NCBI GenBank assembly: GCA_029216955.1
Contig: JANAVB010033216.1
Location: 9,325,579 to 9,389,578 of the forward strand
DNA length: 64,000 bases
DNA from: Iris pallida
Taxonomy: Eukaryota > Streptophyta > Magnoliopsida > Asparagales > Iridaceae
Reading direction: 5' to 3'
Each line of letters opens with the position of its first letter. Within the stretch, counting starts at the first letter, position 1. Position numbers and translations under genes: made by a program. Of the stretch, positions 41,216 through 54,173 are shown piece after piece. Under the pieces are notes generated by a model. The model was not told the origin of the DNA. It worked only from the letters and a program-made list of their open reading frames with translations, and did no database searches.

Positions 41216-43729
41216 ATGGGGCACACTAGAGATGTGTGTCGAACATTGAACGGACTGTATTTGATATGTAGAAATCTAGACCATCGGGTTACCACATGTC
41301 CCATAAATTCGAGGTCAGAAGGACCAGTGCAGCAGTTTCCTGCTCTGCCAGCACTAGGGGCAGGCCAGTATCGAGGACCCGCAGTGGCAGTGAGACCATT
41401 GGCCCAGCGTCCGTTAATGCCACAGGCTCAGATGTATCGGCAGCAGGGACCGCCGATGCAGCAACACCAGCATAGACCACCCCAGCATCATCAAGGCAGG
41501 GGCCAGCAGCAGCACCAGGCTAGGTCGCAACATGGAAATCAGCAAGAAGGTCGAGGACAGGCATTCACTCTATCCTTGGAGGAGGCATTAGCATCGGAAG
41601 ATGTTGTGTCAGGTAACATTCTCGTCGTCTCCTATCCCGCAGTAGCATTGTTTGATTCGGGAGCATCACATTCATTTATACCTGCACAATTTGTGACACG
41701 GCTAGGAATGGAGTTCGAGGCATTGCCAGGGAGGTTGAATATACTTACTGGCAATGGGCTCGTAGGAGTTAGTAGAGTTATTCTAGCGTGTAGTGCTGTA
41801 GTTTGCGGGCATTCCTTACCCGCCCAGTTGATAGAATTTCCTGTTGGAAATTTCGATGTTATCTTAGGCATGGACTGGCTGAAAGATAGCCATGCGACAA
41901 TAGATTATCGTAGAGGAAGTATATCTTTTGATATTCCAGGCATGGAGAGATTCAACTTAGGAAGATCAGAGGCAACTCAGCAAGAGCAGGGAGTAGTAAC
42001 GGTAATGGAAGTTCAGGTCCCGAAGGTAGTAGAAGAATTTTTAGACGTATTTCTCGAAGAACTTACAGGTCTACCGCCGGTTAGAGATATTGAGTTCAGC
42101 ATAGAATTGGCACCTGGAACTAAACCGATATCAGATCGGGTTTACAGAATGGCAGATTCAGAGCAGGTCAAGGTATATCAGCACATAGAGGAACTGAAGA
42201 AGAAGAAGTTCATCCAAGCTAGCATATCACCATGGGCAGCAACAGTGGTACTTGTGGGGAAGAAGGATGGATCATCCAGATTATGTATCGATTATAGGAA
42301 GCTTAATGCGACAACAGTAAAGAACAATTACCCACTACCCAGGATCGACGACTTGTTTGATCAGTTGAGCAGAGCTAGAGTTTTCTCCAAGATAGATCTT
42401 CGTTCTGGGTACCATCAGGTGAGGGTCCGGAAAGAGGATATTCCCAAGACAGTATTCAGGTCGAAGTATGGGCATTATGAATTCTTGGTAATGCCATTTG
42501 GTTTGACCAATGCTCCAGCAATATTTATGGACTTGATGAACCGTATTTTTATGCCATACTTAGATCAGTTTGTCGTTGTGTTCCTTGACGACATTCTCGT
42601 ATACTCTGCTAGTGAAGAGGAGCATAAAGACCACCTCAGGAAAGTATTGCAGGTTCTGAGAGAGAACCAGTTGTATGCCAAGCTCAGCAAGTGTGAGTTC
42701 TGGACGGATCACATTTCATTTTTGGGTCACATCATATCAGGAGCCGGAGTAGCAGTGGACCCCAAGGAGGTAGAAGCAGTAGAGAGTTGGCCAGTACCCA
42801 AGACCGTAGCTGATGTACGGAGTTTCTTGGGATTGGCAGGATATTACAGAAGGTTTGTATCAGATTTTGTGAGACTTTCAGCACCCATGACCCGATTGAC
42901 ACGGAAGGATGTACCATTCGTTTGGTCAGCAGAATGCCAGGCATCATTTGAGAATCTGAAGCAGAAGTTGATATCAGCGCCCATTCTTACATTGCCAGTT
43001 GGACCCGGAGGTTTTACAGTATATTGTGATACGTCAGGTAGAGGACTTGGATGTGTCCTCATGCAACATGGGAATGTGATAGCGTATGCATCTAGGCAAC
43101 TTCGAAACCACGAGAAGAATTATCCAACTCATGATTTGGAGTTGGCGGCAGTAGTATTTGCTTTGAAGCTATGGAGGCATTACTTGTATGGTGAACGAGT
43201 AGACATGTACACAGACCACAAAAGTCTAAAGTACATCTTTACTCAGAATGAGCTGAACATGAGGCAGAAAAGGTGGTTAGAGTTGATCAAGGATTACGAC
43301 GTTGAGCTTCAGTATAATCCAGGCAAGGCTAATGTGGTAGCAGACGCTCTTAGCAGGAGAGGCGGCGCATTTATGTTGACAACACAGAAGCACATTCTAG
43401 AAGACCTTCAGGAGATGGGCATAGAAGTTATACTTCCTAATGATGTAGGAGTTCTGGTAAGTCTACAAGTTCAATCTGACTTGGTAGATAGGATCAAGGC
43501 AGCTCAGGCACAGGACCCAAGGATTCAGAAGCTTAGGACAGCATGTGAGTCAGGTCTCAGAAAGGAGATGCAAATTCATAAAGATGGTACACTTAGGTTT
43601 GGGACACGTCTATGTGTGCCTAGTAGAGATATCAGACAGGAAGTTATGACAGAAGCTCACAGTTCTCAGTATTCTATACATCCTGGAGGGACCAAGATGT
43701 ACCAAGATATCAAGCAGCACTTCTGGTAG
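41216..43729 (+). pseudogene. pol: Element D protease, RT, RNase H and integrase zinc finger
   Basis: 837 codons in one frame. Protease [17 protein letters not shown] (DSG, about residue 145) and [13 protein letters not shown] blocks [53 protein letters not shown] and FLDD (about residue 455). RNase [52 protein letters not shown] and [10 protein letters not shown]. The integrase finger starts [19 protein letters not shown] and is stopped by a TAG at 43727-43729 that stands for the second Trp of an FWWNG motif (TGG to TAG). Confidence 0.95.
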
Positions 43730-43735
43730 AACGGG

Positions 43736-44746
43736 ATGAAGAGGGAGATAGCTAGATTTGTTTCCCGTTGCTTGATATGTCAGCAAGTGAAGGCAGAGCA
43801 ACAGAGGCCAGCTGGATTATTGCAACCGCTTCCTATCCCGGAATGGAAGTGGGAGCATATTACCATGGACTTTGTGACCGGTTTACCAAGATCACCGAGT
43901 GGTAAAGATGCTATTTGGGTGATAGTGGACCGGCTTACAAAGGTAGCATACTTTCTTCCTTTCAGAGTAGGGCAATCTACAAAAAAGTTGGCGGAGTTAT
44001 ATATGCAACAGATAGTCAGGCATCACGGAGTCCCGGTCACTATTGTGTCAGACAGAGATACCCGTTTCACATCACATTTTTGGAAAAGCTTACATCATTG
44101 TCTGGGCACCAAGTTAAGATTTAGTACAGCTTACCATCCACAGACGGAAGGGCAATCAGAAAGAACAATTCAGACTTTGGAAGATATGTTACGAGCTTGC
44201 ACCCTAGATTTTGGAGGATCTTGGGAGAGCCACCTGCACTTAGTTGAGTTTTCATATAACAACAGTTATCAAGCTAGTATCCAGATGGCGCCATTTGAAG
44301 CCCTATATGGTAAGAAGTGTAGGTCGCCACTAGCATGGGATGATATCGGGGAGAGGAAGATGTTAGGCCCAGAAATGATTGTTCAGACAGTTGAATTGGT
44401 TAAGGGAATTAGAGAGCAACTTCGAGTTACGCAGGATCGGCATCGTCATTGGGCGGACCAGCATCGTAGGCCGCTAGAGTTTTCTGTTGGGGACCACATA
44501 TTCTTGCGGATCTCACCTAGCCGTAGGGTCATTAGATTTGGCGTTCGTGGGAAGTTGAGTCCGCGATACGTAGGACCATTCGTTATCCTTGATAGGGTAG
44601 GCGATGTTGCTTATCGTTTATCCCTTCCACCTTCGTTACGAGAGGTGCATGACGTGTTTCATGTATCTCAGTTACGAAGGTATGTATCGGACCCAAGCCA
44701 TATCCTTGATCACTCTGAGCTGGTTGTTGGTACCAACCTGTCTTAG
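43736..44746 (+). pseudogene. pol: Element D integrase core
   Basis: Same frame as the RT. CLICQQVK completes the zinc finger. [23 protein letters not shown] and AYHPQTEGQSERTIQTLE give the D, D and E of the catalytic triad. FSYNNSYQASIQMAPFEALY and GPFVILDRVGDVAYRLSLPP belong to the C-terminal domain. The frame ends at a TAG at 44744-44746 where element B has Tyr (DLTYEEQP), and the chromodomain follows in frame. Confidence 0.93.
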
Positions 44747-44944
44747 GAGGAGCAGCCTGTGTCCATCTTGGACCGAAGAGAGAAGATACTCAAGAACCGA
44801 ACAATTAACCTTGTTCGGGTTGCTTGGGGTCATCACTCTTTGGGAGAGTCAACGTGGGAACGTAAGGATGATATCCGATCACGATATCCGTACCTGTTTG
44901 ACTCACAAGGTATATCTCTTTCTGTATACCTTGATCGTATTTAG
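44747..44944 (+). pseudogene. pol: Element D chromodomain
   Basis: EEQPVSILDRREKILKNRTI followed by LVRVAWGHHSLGESTWERK and RSRYPYLF, the chromodomain that ends chromoviral integrases. The Trp and the E-S-T-W-E block are present; of the aromatic cage only part is visible. The frame ends with TAG at 44942-44944. Confidence 0.9.
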
Positions 44945-45126
44945 CTCCTCATGCTTGTCACCCCATGGATAGAACTACTTGATATTGTAGATTGTTAATA
45001 TAGATATGTTATTTGCTAGTTAACATTGAAGAATGATTGCTTGCTCAAGTTTCTTGTACCTAGAACGGCTTAGTTTTGATATTCCTATCCTGCTTGGATT
45101 TGAAATTCCGATGACGAAATTTTTCT
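44945..45126 (+). other. 3' untranslated region of element D
   Basis: No gene. It ends with GATGACGAAATTTTTCT just before the polypurine tract, the sequence that also marks the 3' ends of A, B and G. Confidence 0.7.
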
Positions 45127-45140
45127 AAGCAGGGTAGAGA
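45127..45140 (+). other. Polypurine tract of element D
   Basis: AAGCAGGGTAGAGA directly before TGTCACTTCCC of the right LTR. Confidence 0.88.
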
Positions 45141-47737
45141 TGTCACTTCCCGTTCCCGAAATACGTATTTTAAATGCACGTACTGCTCGAATGTATTTAT
45201 TTAATATTTATTATTTATTATTCTGTATTTAAATTCCTTTAATTTTATGTTTATTAATTTCCAGCAATTTTATTTCCGCATTTTATTCTCTGCTTTAGTT
45301 CTACTTTGGGATCGGCTTAGATTGGTTTATTTGTGCGGTTCATCATGAACCGAACCCCCACCTACCACCACCCTTTTCATTTAAAGCCCCAACCTCTCTC
45401 TCTCTCTTCATTACTTTCTTTCACCGTTACTCTTCTTCTTCTTCCTCATTTACTTCCACCACCAACCAACCGTAGGCAAGTACATCTTGCTCTATATGAG
45501 AACCCATATTTTATGGTTCATTATTCTTCCTCTCATAATTCTAAGAGAGTTCAGTACTTAGCATTTTTGATTTCCTTGGCTCATTTCTCATAGATCTAAG
45601 TTGTTGTATTTTCGGTTTTCTATAGGTCTTGATCTACCAAACTTGCATATTTTCGAAAATAGATAGTTTCATGTAGTAGAGCTTCTCATTCTACCCAATT
45701 TTGACCTTTGAAAAGTTGGATTTGGACTTATTTTGACCAAGTTATGGACTTTTGAAGCTTTGGGTTCCAACCATGGAGTTCTTGATGATTTGGAGAAGAC
45801 AGTGAGCAGTGTACGCGAGCTTTTTAGCTTGCGCCACTGAACTGCGCGCGCTCTTTTGCGCAGCGCAGTCTGACTCATACGCTGCCTTTTGGAGGCGTAT
45901 GTCTTCCATACGCTGCCTTGAAAAGGAGTCGTATGGAGTACATACGCTGCCTAGAAGAGGACGTAGTATTTCTTTACGCTCACGTTGTGCGTGCCAGCAT
46001 AGTATTTCCTTACGCTCATGTTATTACGTGCAGCGTAGTATTGCCCTTACGCTCACATTGTGCGTGCCAGCGTAGTATTGCCTTTACGCTCATGCTGTGC
46101 GTGCCAGCGTAGTATTGCCTTTACGCTTACGCTGTGCGTGCCAGCGTAGTATTGTCTTTACGCTCACGCTGTGCGTGCCAGCGTAGTATTGCCTTTACGC
46201 TCATGCTGTGCGTGCCAGCATAGTATTGCCTTTACGCTCACGCTGTGCGTGCCAGCGTAGTATTGCCTTTACGCTCACGTTGTGCGTGACAGCGCAGTGT
46301 TAGTGTTAGCGTAATGCTGAGTTTGTGAATCACTTTTCTTTTACGCTTACTCATGCACGCGTAAACTTGACTTCTTACGCATGTGATCCTTTACGCAGGT
46401 AGCTTTTTACGCGCGCAACTTTATTTGAGCGTATTCCTTTGGCATGCATGACACTCTTAAAAGATCGTTACGCCTTTTGGCATGAACTTGATAAAATCAT
46501 GATATGTTAATATTGTTAATACAGATTGTTATGTGGAATGCGCCTTGTGTCCTGATTGATCCATGGATACCCAGTATGACTGGAACTTAACCCTGAGAGT
46601 CGTAGACTCGACTCCACTGAATACTATTTGATTTTCATGCCTTGTCACCATTGATAATGATTGTGACATTGACTAATAATTGATCATGCGTTCCTAGTTG
46701 GAACTAAGAGACTGGCTAGTCATCTTATTGAATTGAATGAATGAGATACGTTCGTAATAACTATGAACTATTGCAATCGATTGGCCGATCCCGAATATTG
46801 GCATACAGACACATGCAGGCTTCAAATTATTTATTTATTTATTTAGTTATTTATTTATCTTATAAAAATAGCATGTGTACTTTATGGTCAAGGCATGATT
46901 ATTCCGTGGTTAGTTTGATTGTTGCATTACGCTATGTAAGACCTACAACCTAACCGCACGGGTAACGTTGCAGAGTTGTGCATATCGTACCCCGTACGAA
47001 AGTACTCATTTGAATGACCATGATCCACGGCATGGGATTTCGCTTAACATAGAGGCTTTAAGTTAAATAAAATAATAATGGATTTGAATGACCATGATCC
47101 TAGTAGCAAGCAGAGACCTATGTATTATATTCTTAACTCTTATCACTGGTTTTAATTCTCATATCGTGTTCCCTTGTGGTACTTGCTATTAGAGGTCTAA
47201 CCTCTCTGGTTTTGCATGGCCAGATTTAGAGCCGGTCCCCGAGGATCCAGCTTACTTCTACCTCCATGATGGTCAATACTAGAGGAATGATCGCAGGAGG
47301 ACTCGAGTGGGTTCCTTACTCCCTCACTCGTTTTGTTGCTTACTCTATATCTTGCTTTTTGGCACCGATATGTTAGTCGGATTGTCTTGTAATTACTTTT
47401 GCATAATTGTAACGAAGTCAGGCTGCAGCTGATATACAATTGTGTATACTTTGCTACATTATCTGGCTATGTTTTGTAAAGCCAGATATCAAGAACATTT
47501 TGACTGAGCGTTTGGGATGCCTTACTGCTTATTCTCACATGTTCTCTATTTTCTGTTTCTTGTTTGAATGATTGAGACAATAGAGGTGAAGTGACCATAG
47601 CGAGACTTTTATGTAGTATGCACCCCCTCGTCTTATTAGACAGCATTGATCGTATTATACGGTATTTATCTACCCGTAATACGTTGCTGGCTGAGTCATT
47701 CCCCCGCTCTCCAGTATTCTGGTTCTGGGGCGTGACA
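45141..47737 (+). repeat. 3' LTR of element D, internally deleted
   Basis: Same ends and order as the left LTR, without the Mutator-like element. At about 47080-47100 roughly 460 bases present in the left LTR (38853-39312) are missing. The join carries 19 bases, ATTTGAATGACCATGATCC, copied from 47009-47030 just upstream. Confidence 0.93.
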
Positions 47738-47742
47738 GCAAG
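47738..47742. repeat. Target-site duplication of element D, right copy (GCAAG)
   Basis: Differs from the left copy ACAAG in one base. It continues into the gag start of element F. Confidence 0.75.
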
Positions 47743-47799
47743 CTCGAAAACCTCAAGCGTAGATGGATCAACCGTCCCGGCGTCACGTGCTTGAACTAT
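47738..47799 (-). pseudogene. gag: Gag of element F, N-terminal part
   Basis: After TTTCTATTTTTCAG on the minus strand comes ATA GTT CAA GCA CGT, where the expected start ATG seems changed to ATA. About 20 codons (VQARDAGTVDPSTLEVFELA) follow before element D interrupts. The position directly after a pyrimidine-AG sequence matches the gag start of A, B and D. Confidence 0.6.
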
Positions 47800-47990
47800 C
47801 TGAAAAATAGAAAACTGCTAAAATGTCCTAAACCTAAAAACAACAAGTATTTATAGAATATCAATATACCCGATGTACCCGATTTTCTATGCTGTGATTC
47901 AAGTTTCCATAGTTTAAATCATGTCCCCCAATAGTACTCTAATACCTAGGTACTATTAGGATAGACCTGCATGGGCTACCACTAAAAACA
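47800..47990 (-). other. Leader of element F
   Basis: About 190 bases without a frame. Next to the LTR it has TTTTTAGTGGTAGCCCATGC, the shared leader motif with one change. The other end is the splice-acceptor-like TTTTTCAG. Confidence 0.55.
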
Positions 47991-50900
47991 TATCATGATC
48001 CACTCCCGAATAACCGGACACGAGTCGGACATGCCCAGCCTTCGTCATTATACACGACGAAGTAAGCTATACCAATCTAGGGAAAACTCCAACAATAATC
48101 TGATAATAAACAACACAGCATCTAACCGTCCCATGATGATCACCATAATCCACCAATCATAATGACATAAAAGTAATAGAGACAACAAGAATGAAATACA
48201 CTATGAATTCTAAGAACATACAATATCTAGAGGAATAGCCAAAATAATCTAAACCTGAAACCCCAAGCTAAGTCAAGCCTCCATCCTGCTCAGCTAAGAT
48301 CCCGGACTCTTGTCCATAAGGTAGAACAATATCCTGTAAGTACACCTGCAACATATCCTAGTCAGGAGCGGAGCTAAGTATATCCAAGGAAATGGTCATG
48401 AACATCATGGTATGAAAATGAATACAAAAAAATACAAAGTACGAGAAATGAGAACATGACATAAAACCTGAACATGAATACTGAAAAGTAAATACAGGGA
48501 ACATAAAATACACAATGAACCTGATCTGTGCAATATATATCAAAATACATCCAGAGTATGTGATCGGCTTGGGTAGATTCAGGGAACATGAAATGGTACG
48601 GTTTCGGTCCCGCATGCACGATGCGGGGCCTAAGCTATTCACATGAATAGTAACTCGGGTTTGATCACACATCTGTAGTATTTTCCCTCCCAGACACAAG
48701 TAAACTCAGGGAACAAGATACAAGACAATCTCGTGAAACATCGTGTCAACAAGGAGATACAAGCATGAATACAAGACATGAAGAAATGGACAAGTCCGAG
48801 GAGTATACTTGCCTTGCTTTGGGTGATCAAGTAAGGGTAGTAAAGCTGTCCATCCACCTAGTTATAGGTACAAGTTGGTTAAGCTTAAATCATTAATAAA
48901 ACTACTAACTAGTTAATGACCCAATCTAATTCGCTATAGATACTAGCTAAACGTTGCACAGCTTGCTAATATCTTATATATCTATTTAATCAATCACTTA
49001 TACCCATTAGCAACTAATAAAGTAGTAATTGAATATAACTATTATTAAAAATAGTTGCTAAAGAAAAGGACAAGTATTATATAACCTCTAAAATATTTGC
49101 ACTAAAGTTACCAAAGAATATTAAGGAAATATTATACAAACATTAGAATAACTAATATGCCAAAAATCCACCACACACCCTAATCCCAGATTAGACTTTT
49201 CTGGAGTAAATAGATGGCCCCAAACAAAATAGGAATTAGAGTTTTAGATTATAAAGAATTTATTTGTTAACCCGACCAAGTCAAGCCTTGCTCAACTTAC
49301 TTATACACGAAATCGAAGCTAGCAAGAAAAGAACTAAAACCCAAAGACTTGCCATAATTTGTATCAATTGAACACAAAATCACCTTTTAAACCCAAGTCC
49401 AATTATTTAGTTGCCAAACCCAACACGAAACCAAGTCCAACCTTCTGACCATGCTCCCATTCTAAAAGAATTACACAGAAAGAAATCAAAGTCAGCCCAT
49501 AGTTTAAGCCTGTAACCTGAGCTGAAATAATATTACAACCCATAAATTAAATCTATTGACAACTCAAGATTAATTCTAGGTTCTTCTGATAAATGAATCA
49601 AATGCAATACACATCTCTGATCGAATGTAGCAGGGTCCAGCCTCTAAACTGAGTCCTAACATTCCTCAACACCGATTAAGCCCCGCCAACCAATTCGAAG
49701 TGTAGTCAATCACACTCCTACAAATCATGAAAATCTTGCCTAGGCATAAGACATCACCCCATTTATAATGCTAGCCACATGAAGGACTTAAGGTTCAGTA
49801 CTTCATAGAATTGAATGCCTATATTGGCAGAAGTCAGACCAAATAATATGGCCTGTCCTGGCTTCACACCACAGCATCAATATTCACGAGGAAAGGAAAA
49901 ACACAAACTGAGATCAACGCCACCAACTCAAAATAAAAAGGAAAACAAATCACCACAAAATTCCATCAAGCTATCAGAAGAATTATACAAAAGTAACATG
50001 GGTTCAAATTGAATGAATTCTCCCCCACCAAAATAGAATATACAATTTGAATAAAAATATAATAAAATTTAGAAATCAAATGAAACTAGAAAATGGAACA
50101 CGAATATTTATCAACCAATGGACTGTATTGCCATAGGTCTTCGCTTACGGAAAAGTTCTCAGACACAAATCAACCTTCAATTACACACATCGACTGGAAG
50201 TGAGCTCGACAAAATACCGACTCGATCCATACACTGAAACAAGACTGGGTCGGACACAAGCTGATCGATAAACCCACATGACCCCAACACAGGTTCAGAC
50301 CGAAACATCTGGACACACCCACACTGGAAAACGCCTATGGGATATGCCAACTCCAAACAAAATCAACGAGCAAGAAGTAGAGATTCAAAAGCAGCAGAAG
50401 GATAACATCAATACCTGAAGGAAGAGAAATCCACGAGACACGTATCCCGGTGTCAGAAACCATCTATGGACTCAACGACACTCAGAATCCCCCTGCACCA
50501 TTGCAATAAACACATGTGCACAAGAAAGAAAACCTTAGAGGAGCTGATATTGATCAACAAAACAACCAAGAGTTAAGATCTTGAAATTTCAGGTCATATA
50601 CACTCACCATCCTCTAATTTCTTCGATCGATCAAAACTAAATTAATCAAGAATTTCAAGGAAAATAGCTTACTAGAATCCTTCGCGAACTCGTCGTTTAT
50701 CGTGGAACGCTCGTCTCCGCTCGTTAGCACTCGGCTGAGGAGTCTTGTCGAGGGACTGAGGAGTAGCCGCTGGATATGCTCGTATGTCGACAAACTCGTG
50801 GTGGATGGAGATCATCAGGAGAAATGGATCTGTCGCCCAGAGCCAGTCGCCGTCGTCGAAAAAAGACCGTCAAGTTGCCGGAGCAAAGGCGCTGCTATCG

Positions 50901-51534
50901 TCAGAAACCCTACGCACCACTCGTCGACCGAAGAAGATGAGCCATCGGAACGATGGTGCCCTCCATGGAAGAATCACCGCCCGATAGAAAGGAGGGGATC
51001 ACCGGAGACGTAGATCTGCCGTTGCCGATGCCGATCGTGTGCTGTTGAAGAGCTTCCAGCAGATTCTCTACTTTGAACGTCGGTGTAGGATGCCAGTGCC
51101 ACCGCTATAGCCGCCGATCGTCGGAGGAAACTAGGGTTACATAAAAAATTTGGGGAAAAGGGATCTGGAAAGAAAGAACCGAGCTGAGAATGAAAGAAAT
51201 GAAGACTTTCTCTCTCCAGCTCCTTATATGAGTAATCAACAATTTTACAAAAACCCCATTTCGAAAAATGGTTTTTAGGCAGAAAAGCCCTCTCCTTTTT
51301 TACTATTTGCATGATCATTGAAAAATTAATAAATAAAAAAAGGTTACCATGGTTTAGAAAGAGTGGGGACCATAATTAGTTTGTTACAACTAACTTGAAT
51401 TTGAAATCCTGCTCTTAAGTCCATTCCCTCCAAAATATTTATGAAAACTTATTATTTGAAATTCAAATAAACAAATCAATTATAAATTAGAAGATAGATT
51501 TAAGATTTTCCGAAAATTGAAAAGTGCGGGGACA
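47991..51534 (-). repeat. 5' LTR of element F
   Basis: In element sense it runs from TGTCCCCGCACTTT (51534) to GGATCATGATA (47991), the last bases being a decayed ..CGTGACA end. A TATA box lies near 51226. The motif CTGGGAGGGAAAATAC near 48690 is shared with element A. The GC-rich tract 50690-51120 gives short open frames on both strands without similarity and is LTR sequence. The right edge is set by the change to sequence found in the 5' LTR of G. Confidence 0.68.
51224..51233 (-). promoter_or_regulatory. TATA box of element F
   Basis: Minus strand CTCATATAAGGAGCTGGAGA followed by GAGAAAGTC, the common TATA plus CT/GA-rich start layout of these LTRs. Confidence 0.55.
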
Positions 51535-52809
51535 CGGTGGTGCCTGTGGTTTTTTTGGGTGGCGGCGGTGTTGTCGTGGCCAAGGGCAGGGCCAAGGACG
51601 GGGAGGTGCGGGTGTGTCGGGGACAGGGTGGTAGGGCGGTGGTGGCCGTGGTTGTATTGTTGTAGTGGTCGTGAAGGGTGATGGTTCTCGGGGTATGGCG
51701 CGGCGCTGCAGGCAAGCAGGCCGACGAGAGAGTCGGGGGTACTAGCAGCAGATCTGGGGCTGCCACGGTGGTGGTACGGAGTTGGTATCGACGGATGGGC
51801 TGTGATGGTGTTGGTGGTGGAGATGTGCGGCTGCGGGTGGCTACGAAGCGGTGTCGGGGAGTTCTGGTATTTGGCGGTCGTAGAGGGCTGAGTTGTCGGG
51901 GTGGTCTAAGATCTCGGCCGACAGGAAGGAGGGCAGGGAGAGTCCTGGCGGAGGTGGTCATGACGGCAACAACTTAGGATTGGGGATCGGATGCGTCGTA
52001 TCGGGGGGGTGTCCCGACACGAGATGGATGACTGTAAAGAACTGGAATAAGATTCTGCGTCACAGACACGATGCACAGCACGTTGCACGAATTGTGGACA
52101 TTGGTTTAGTGGAAATTTGTGGAGGAAAAATAATATAGAGGCTCCCATATATATATGGTTGAGTAAATCCTTGATAGATAAAAATTAGGACTTAGTTAAT
52201 CCCAATTAGATAATTCACTTATATATTTAAATCAATACAATCAAATCTAAATCCTAAATTCCAATTCTAATATGTATATAGATAATTCATATACATAAGT
52301 TACTAAATTAAATAAAATCTTAATTTAAAATTTCACACTTATTAAATTAAATATACCTTTCAAATTTACCATTAATTTTTAATTTCAAAAATTACACTAT
52401 TATTTAAAATAAAGTACTAAATAATTTTTAAATATATATGTATGAAATAATGTCATGTACCTCCTACACAAATAATATTTACATAATATGCTTTTATAGT
52501 GTACCATTTTATAAGAATATTATTTATTATTATACTGTATAATTGAAAGGCTTTTATAAATAAAATAATAAACTTGAAAATTTTGGTATGATAACTAAAA
52601 TAATTATTATATATATTATTTTGAAACTATCGCCGATAATAAAATCAAAATTCACTTTTCTAAAAATATGTACCTCGCACATATTCGTACTCGACGAGTA
52701 AATACAAAAAATGTAAATTCCCGTTCGACGTACAATACGACTACGCGACGTACAAATACAAGAAAAAAATCAGTACTAAAAATATAGTAGAAATTTAGGG
52801 GCTTTTACA
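51535..52809 (-). repeat. 3' LTR of element G, remaining part
   Basis: Starts (in element sense) TGTAAAAGCCCC at 52809 and runs to the break by element F. The part 51535-52030 is GC-rich and gives spurious frames on both strands; 52140-52800 is very AT-rich with no gene. The first five bases, CGGTG, should be the target duplication of F. Confidence 0.68.
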
Positions 52810-54173
52810 TCCTACCCAGCTTAAAAGAATTTCGTCCTCGAAATTTAGGAATTAGTAAGGGGTGAGAAGACACAAGGGGTATTTATAAGGAAATATGATC
52901 AAGTTATTAGGCGAGGAAAAGAAAAAACGTTCAACATAAACATGCGATTAGTAAGTCGTAGCTTAGGTCATAGAAACAATATTACGGATAGGGTTAGGGA
53001 TAAGGAATGAGGGTCATGAGTTTAAAGCAATAATTAAAAGGTTAAGGGTTAAAGTTAATCAAGATTATCATGCAGTAAAGAATAGCATGGTAACAAGAGA
53101 AATAAATTAGAGACCTAGAAGATATGATTTCTTGTGAGTAGGTTGAGGACACGATTAAGAGAACGAATTAGATTTACTCCTAAATTAAGCAATTAGAAGG
53201 TCATGATAATAAATATAGGGCCGAAAAAAAGGGCGAGTAGTTTAGGGTGAAGATATAGAAACATCGAGTGATAATGGTCATAATTATGAAGGCTAGAGGA
53301 AGTTTTAGTACAATGCATTCGTCCTTCTAAAATAGGTGAAGGCGAAAGCAATAAGGAGTTCAAAAGACGATATTATCGAATACGAATACGTGGTTCAAAG
53401 ACGACCAAATAATTTCAAAGGAATTGTCAAGGTAATCGTGGATGGGATTCTAAAGGCCAATTTTCATTATGTTCCATCCACGAAAAATAATAGATAAAAG
53501 TGAATCAAAATGCACTAGGTTGATCAGACCATTATGCACCGATTCTGATTAGACAATATGTTAGTGAGCGCTCAATAGCATATGTCATGAACAAGCTCGA
53601 ATAATGGACAAGCTTGCAAAACTAGTTTATTGTAGCAACATTAGTCAAGATGGTAAAAATATAGGCATATGAGATTTAGATTGAAAGAAAGCAGAATTAG
53701 TTCGAACTCCTTAAAGACTCTAAGTCATATCCTGTGTCGGTCTCTACACAGTCGTCTATAGTCTTTTTGTCCAAGTCCTTGGTTGGCTAAATAGGTTAGG
53801 ATCCTCCTAATTCTAGAACCTAAGTGAACTTGCTAATATAGGTCACAAGGACGAAGGGATTGCTAGGTCATAAGGCATTCTATCCAACTTACAAGAGTTA
53901 AACTTATTGTATTTTGGGACAATTGAAACATGTCTATCTAGTAGGGATCACCTGTCTAACCTCTAGCAAGCACGAAGAGAAGATAAGAATTATGATAGAA
54001 GGAATCAAGAAAGATGCAATCGATGAGTCGAACGGTAGTTAGAGTACGGAATCAAAAAAAGAGATCAAGTATGTGGATGAGATCCTAGACTTCTAATCCT
54101 ATTCGCAGGCTTGCTTGGCATGGTAAAGTAACCAAACAATTTATTTTGACCGGCATGGGCCACCACAAAAACT
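52810..54173 (-). other. Internal region of element G, no ORF
   Basis: On the minus strand it begins at the LTR with the leader motif (TTTTGTGGTGGCCCATGCCG) and ends with CGAGGACGAAATTCTTTTAA and the polypurine tract AAGCTGGGTAGGA. No frame longer than about 60 codons with any similarity is present. This is the layout of a LARD: long LTRs around a short noncoding core. Confidence 0.72.

Larger units (their letters stand above)
36337..47737 (+). mobile_element. Element D: Tekay-like chromovirus
   Basis: A full-length plus-strand element of 11.4 kb with gag, protease, RT, RNase H, integrase and chromodomain, inserted in the gag of element F. It is close to B in protein. Its left LTR gained a 572-bp Mutator-like element and its right LTR lost about 460 bp, so the two LTRs differ in length (3,614 and 2,597 bp). 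By eye about 13 differences fall in the first 225 LTR bases, older than B. Only a handful of nonsense codons and one frameshift break its genes. Confidence 0.95.
34883..51534 (-). mobile_element. Element F: degenerate minus-strand gypsy element, interrupted by D
   Basis: The 5' LTR is 47991-51534, followed in element sense by a leader, a gag start at 47799, the inserted element D, the rest of gag with zinc knuckles (36336 to 35717) and noncoding sequence to 34883. There element A cuts it; its 3' LTR must lie left of the window. No pol is visible in the 0.8 kb after gag. Its LTR sits inside the 3' LTR of G. It shares the leader and LTR motifs with A. Confidence 0.68.

Noticed and set aside
50702..51977. 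Open frames of about 100 codons on both strands in GC-rich DNA
   Set aside because: They lie inside the LTRs of F and G, overlap on both strands, and show no domain or conservation; they result from high GC content.
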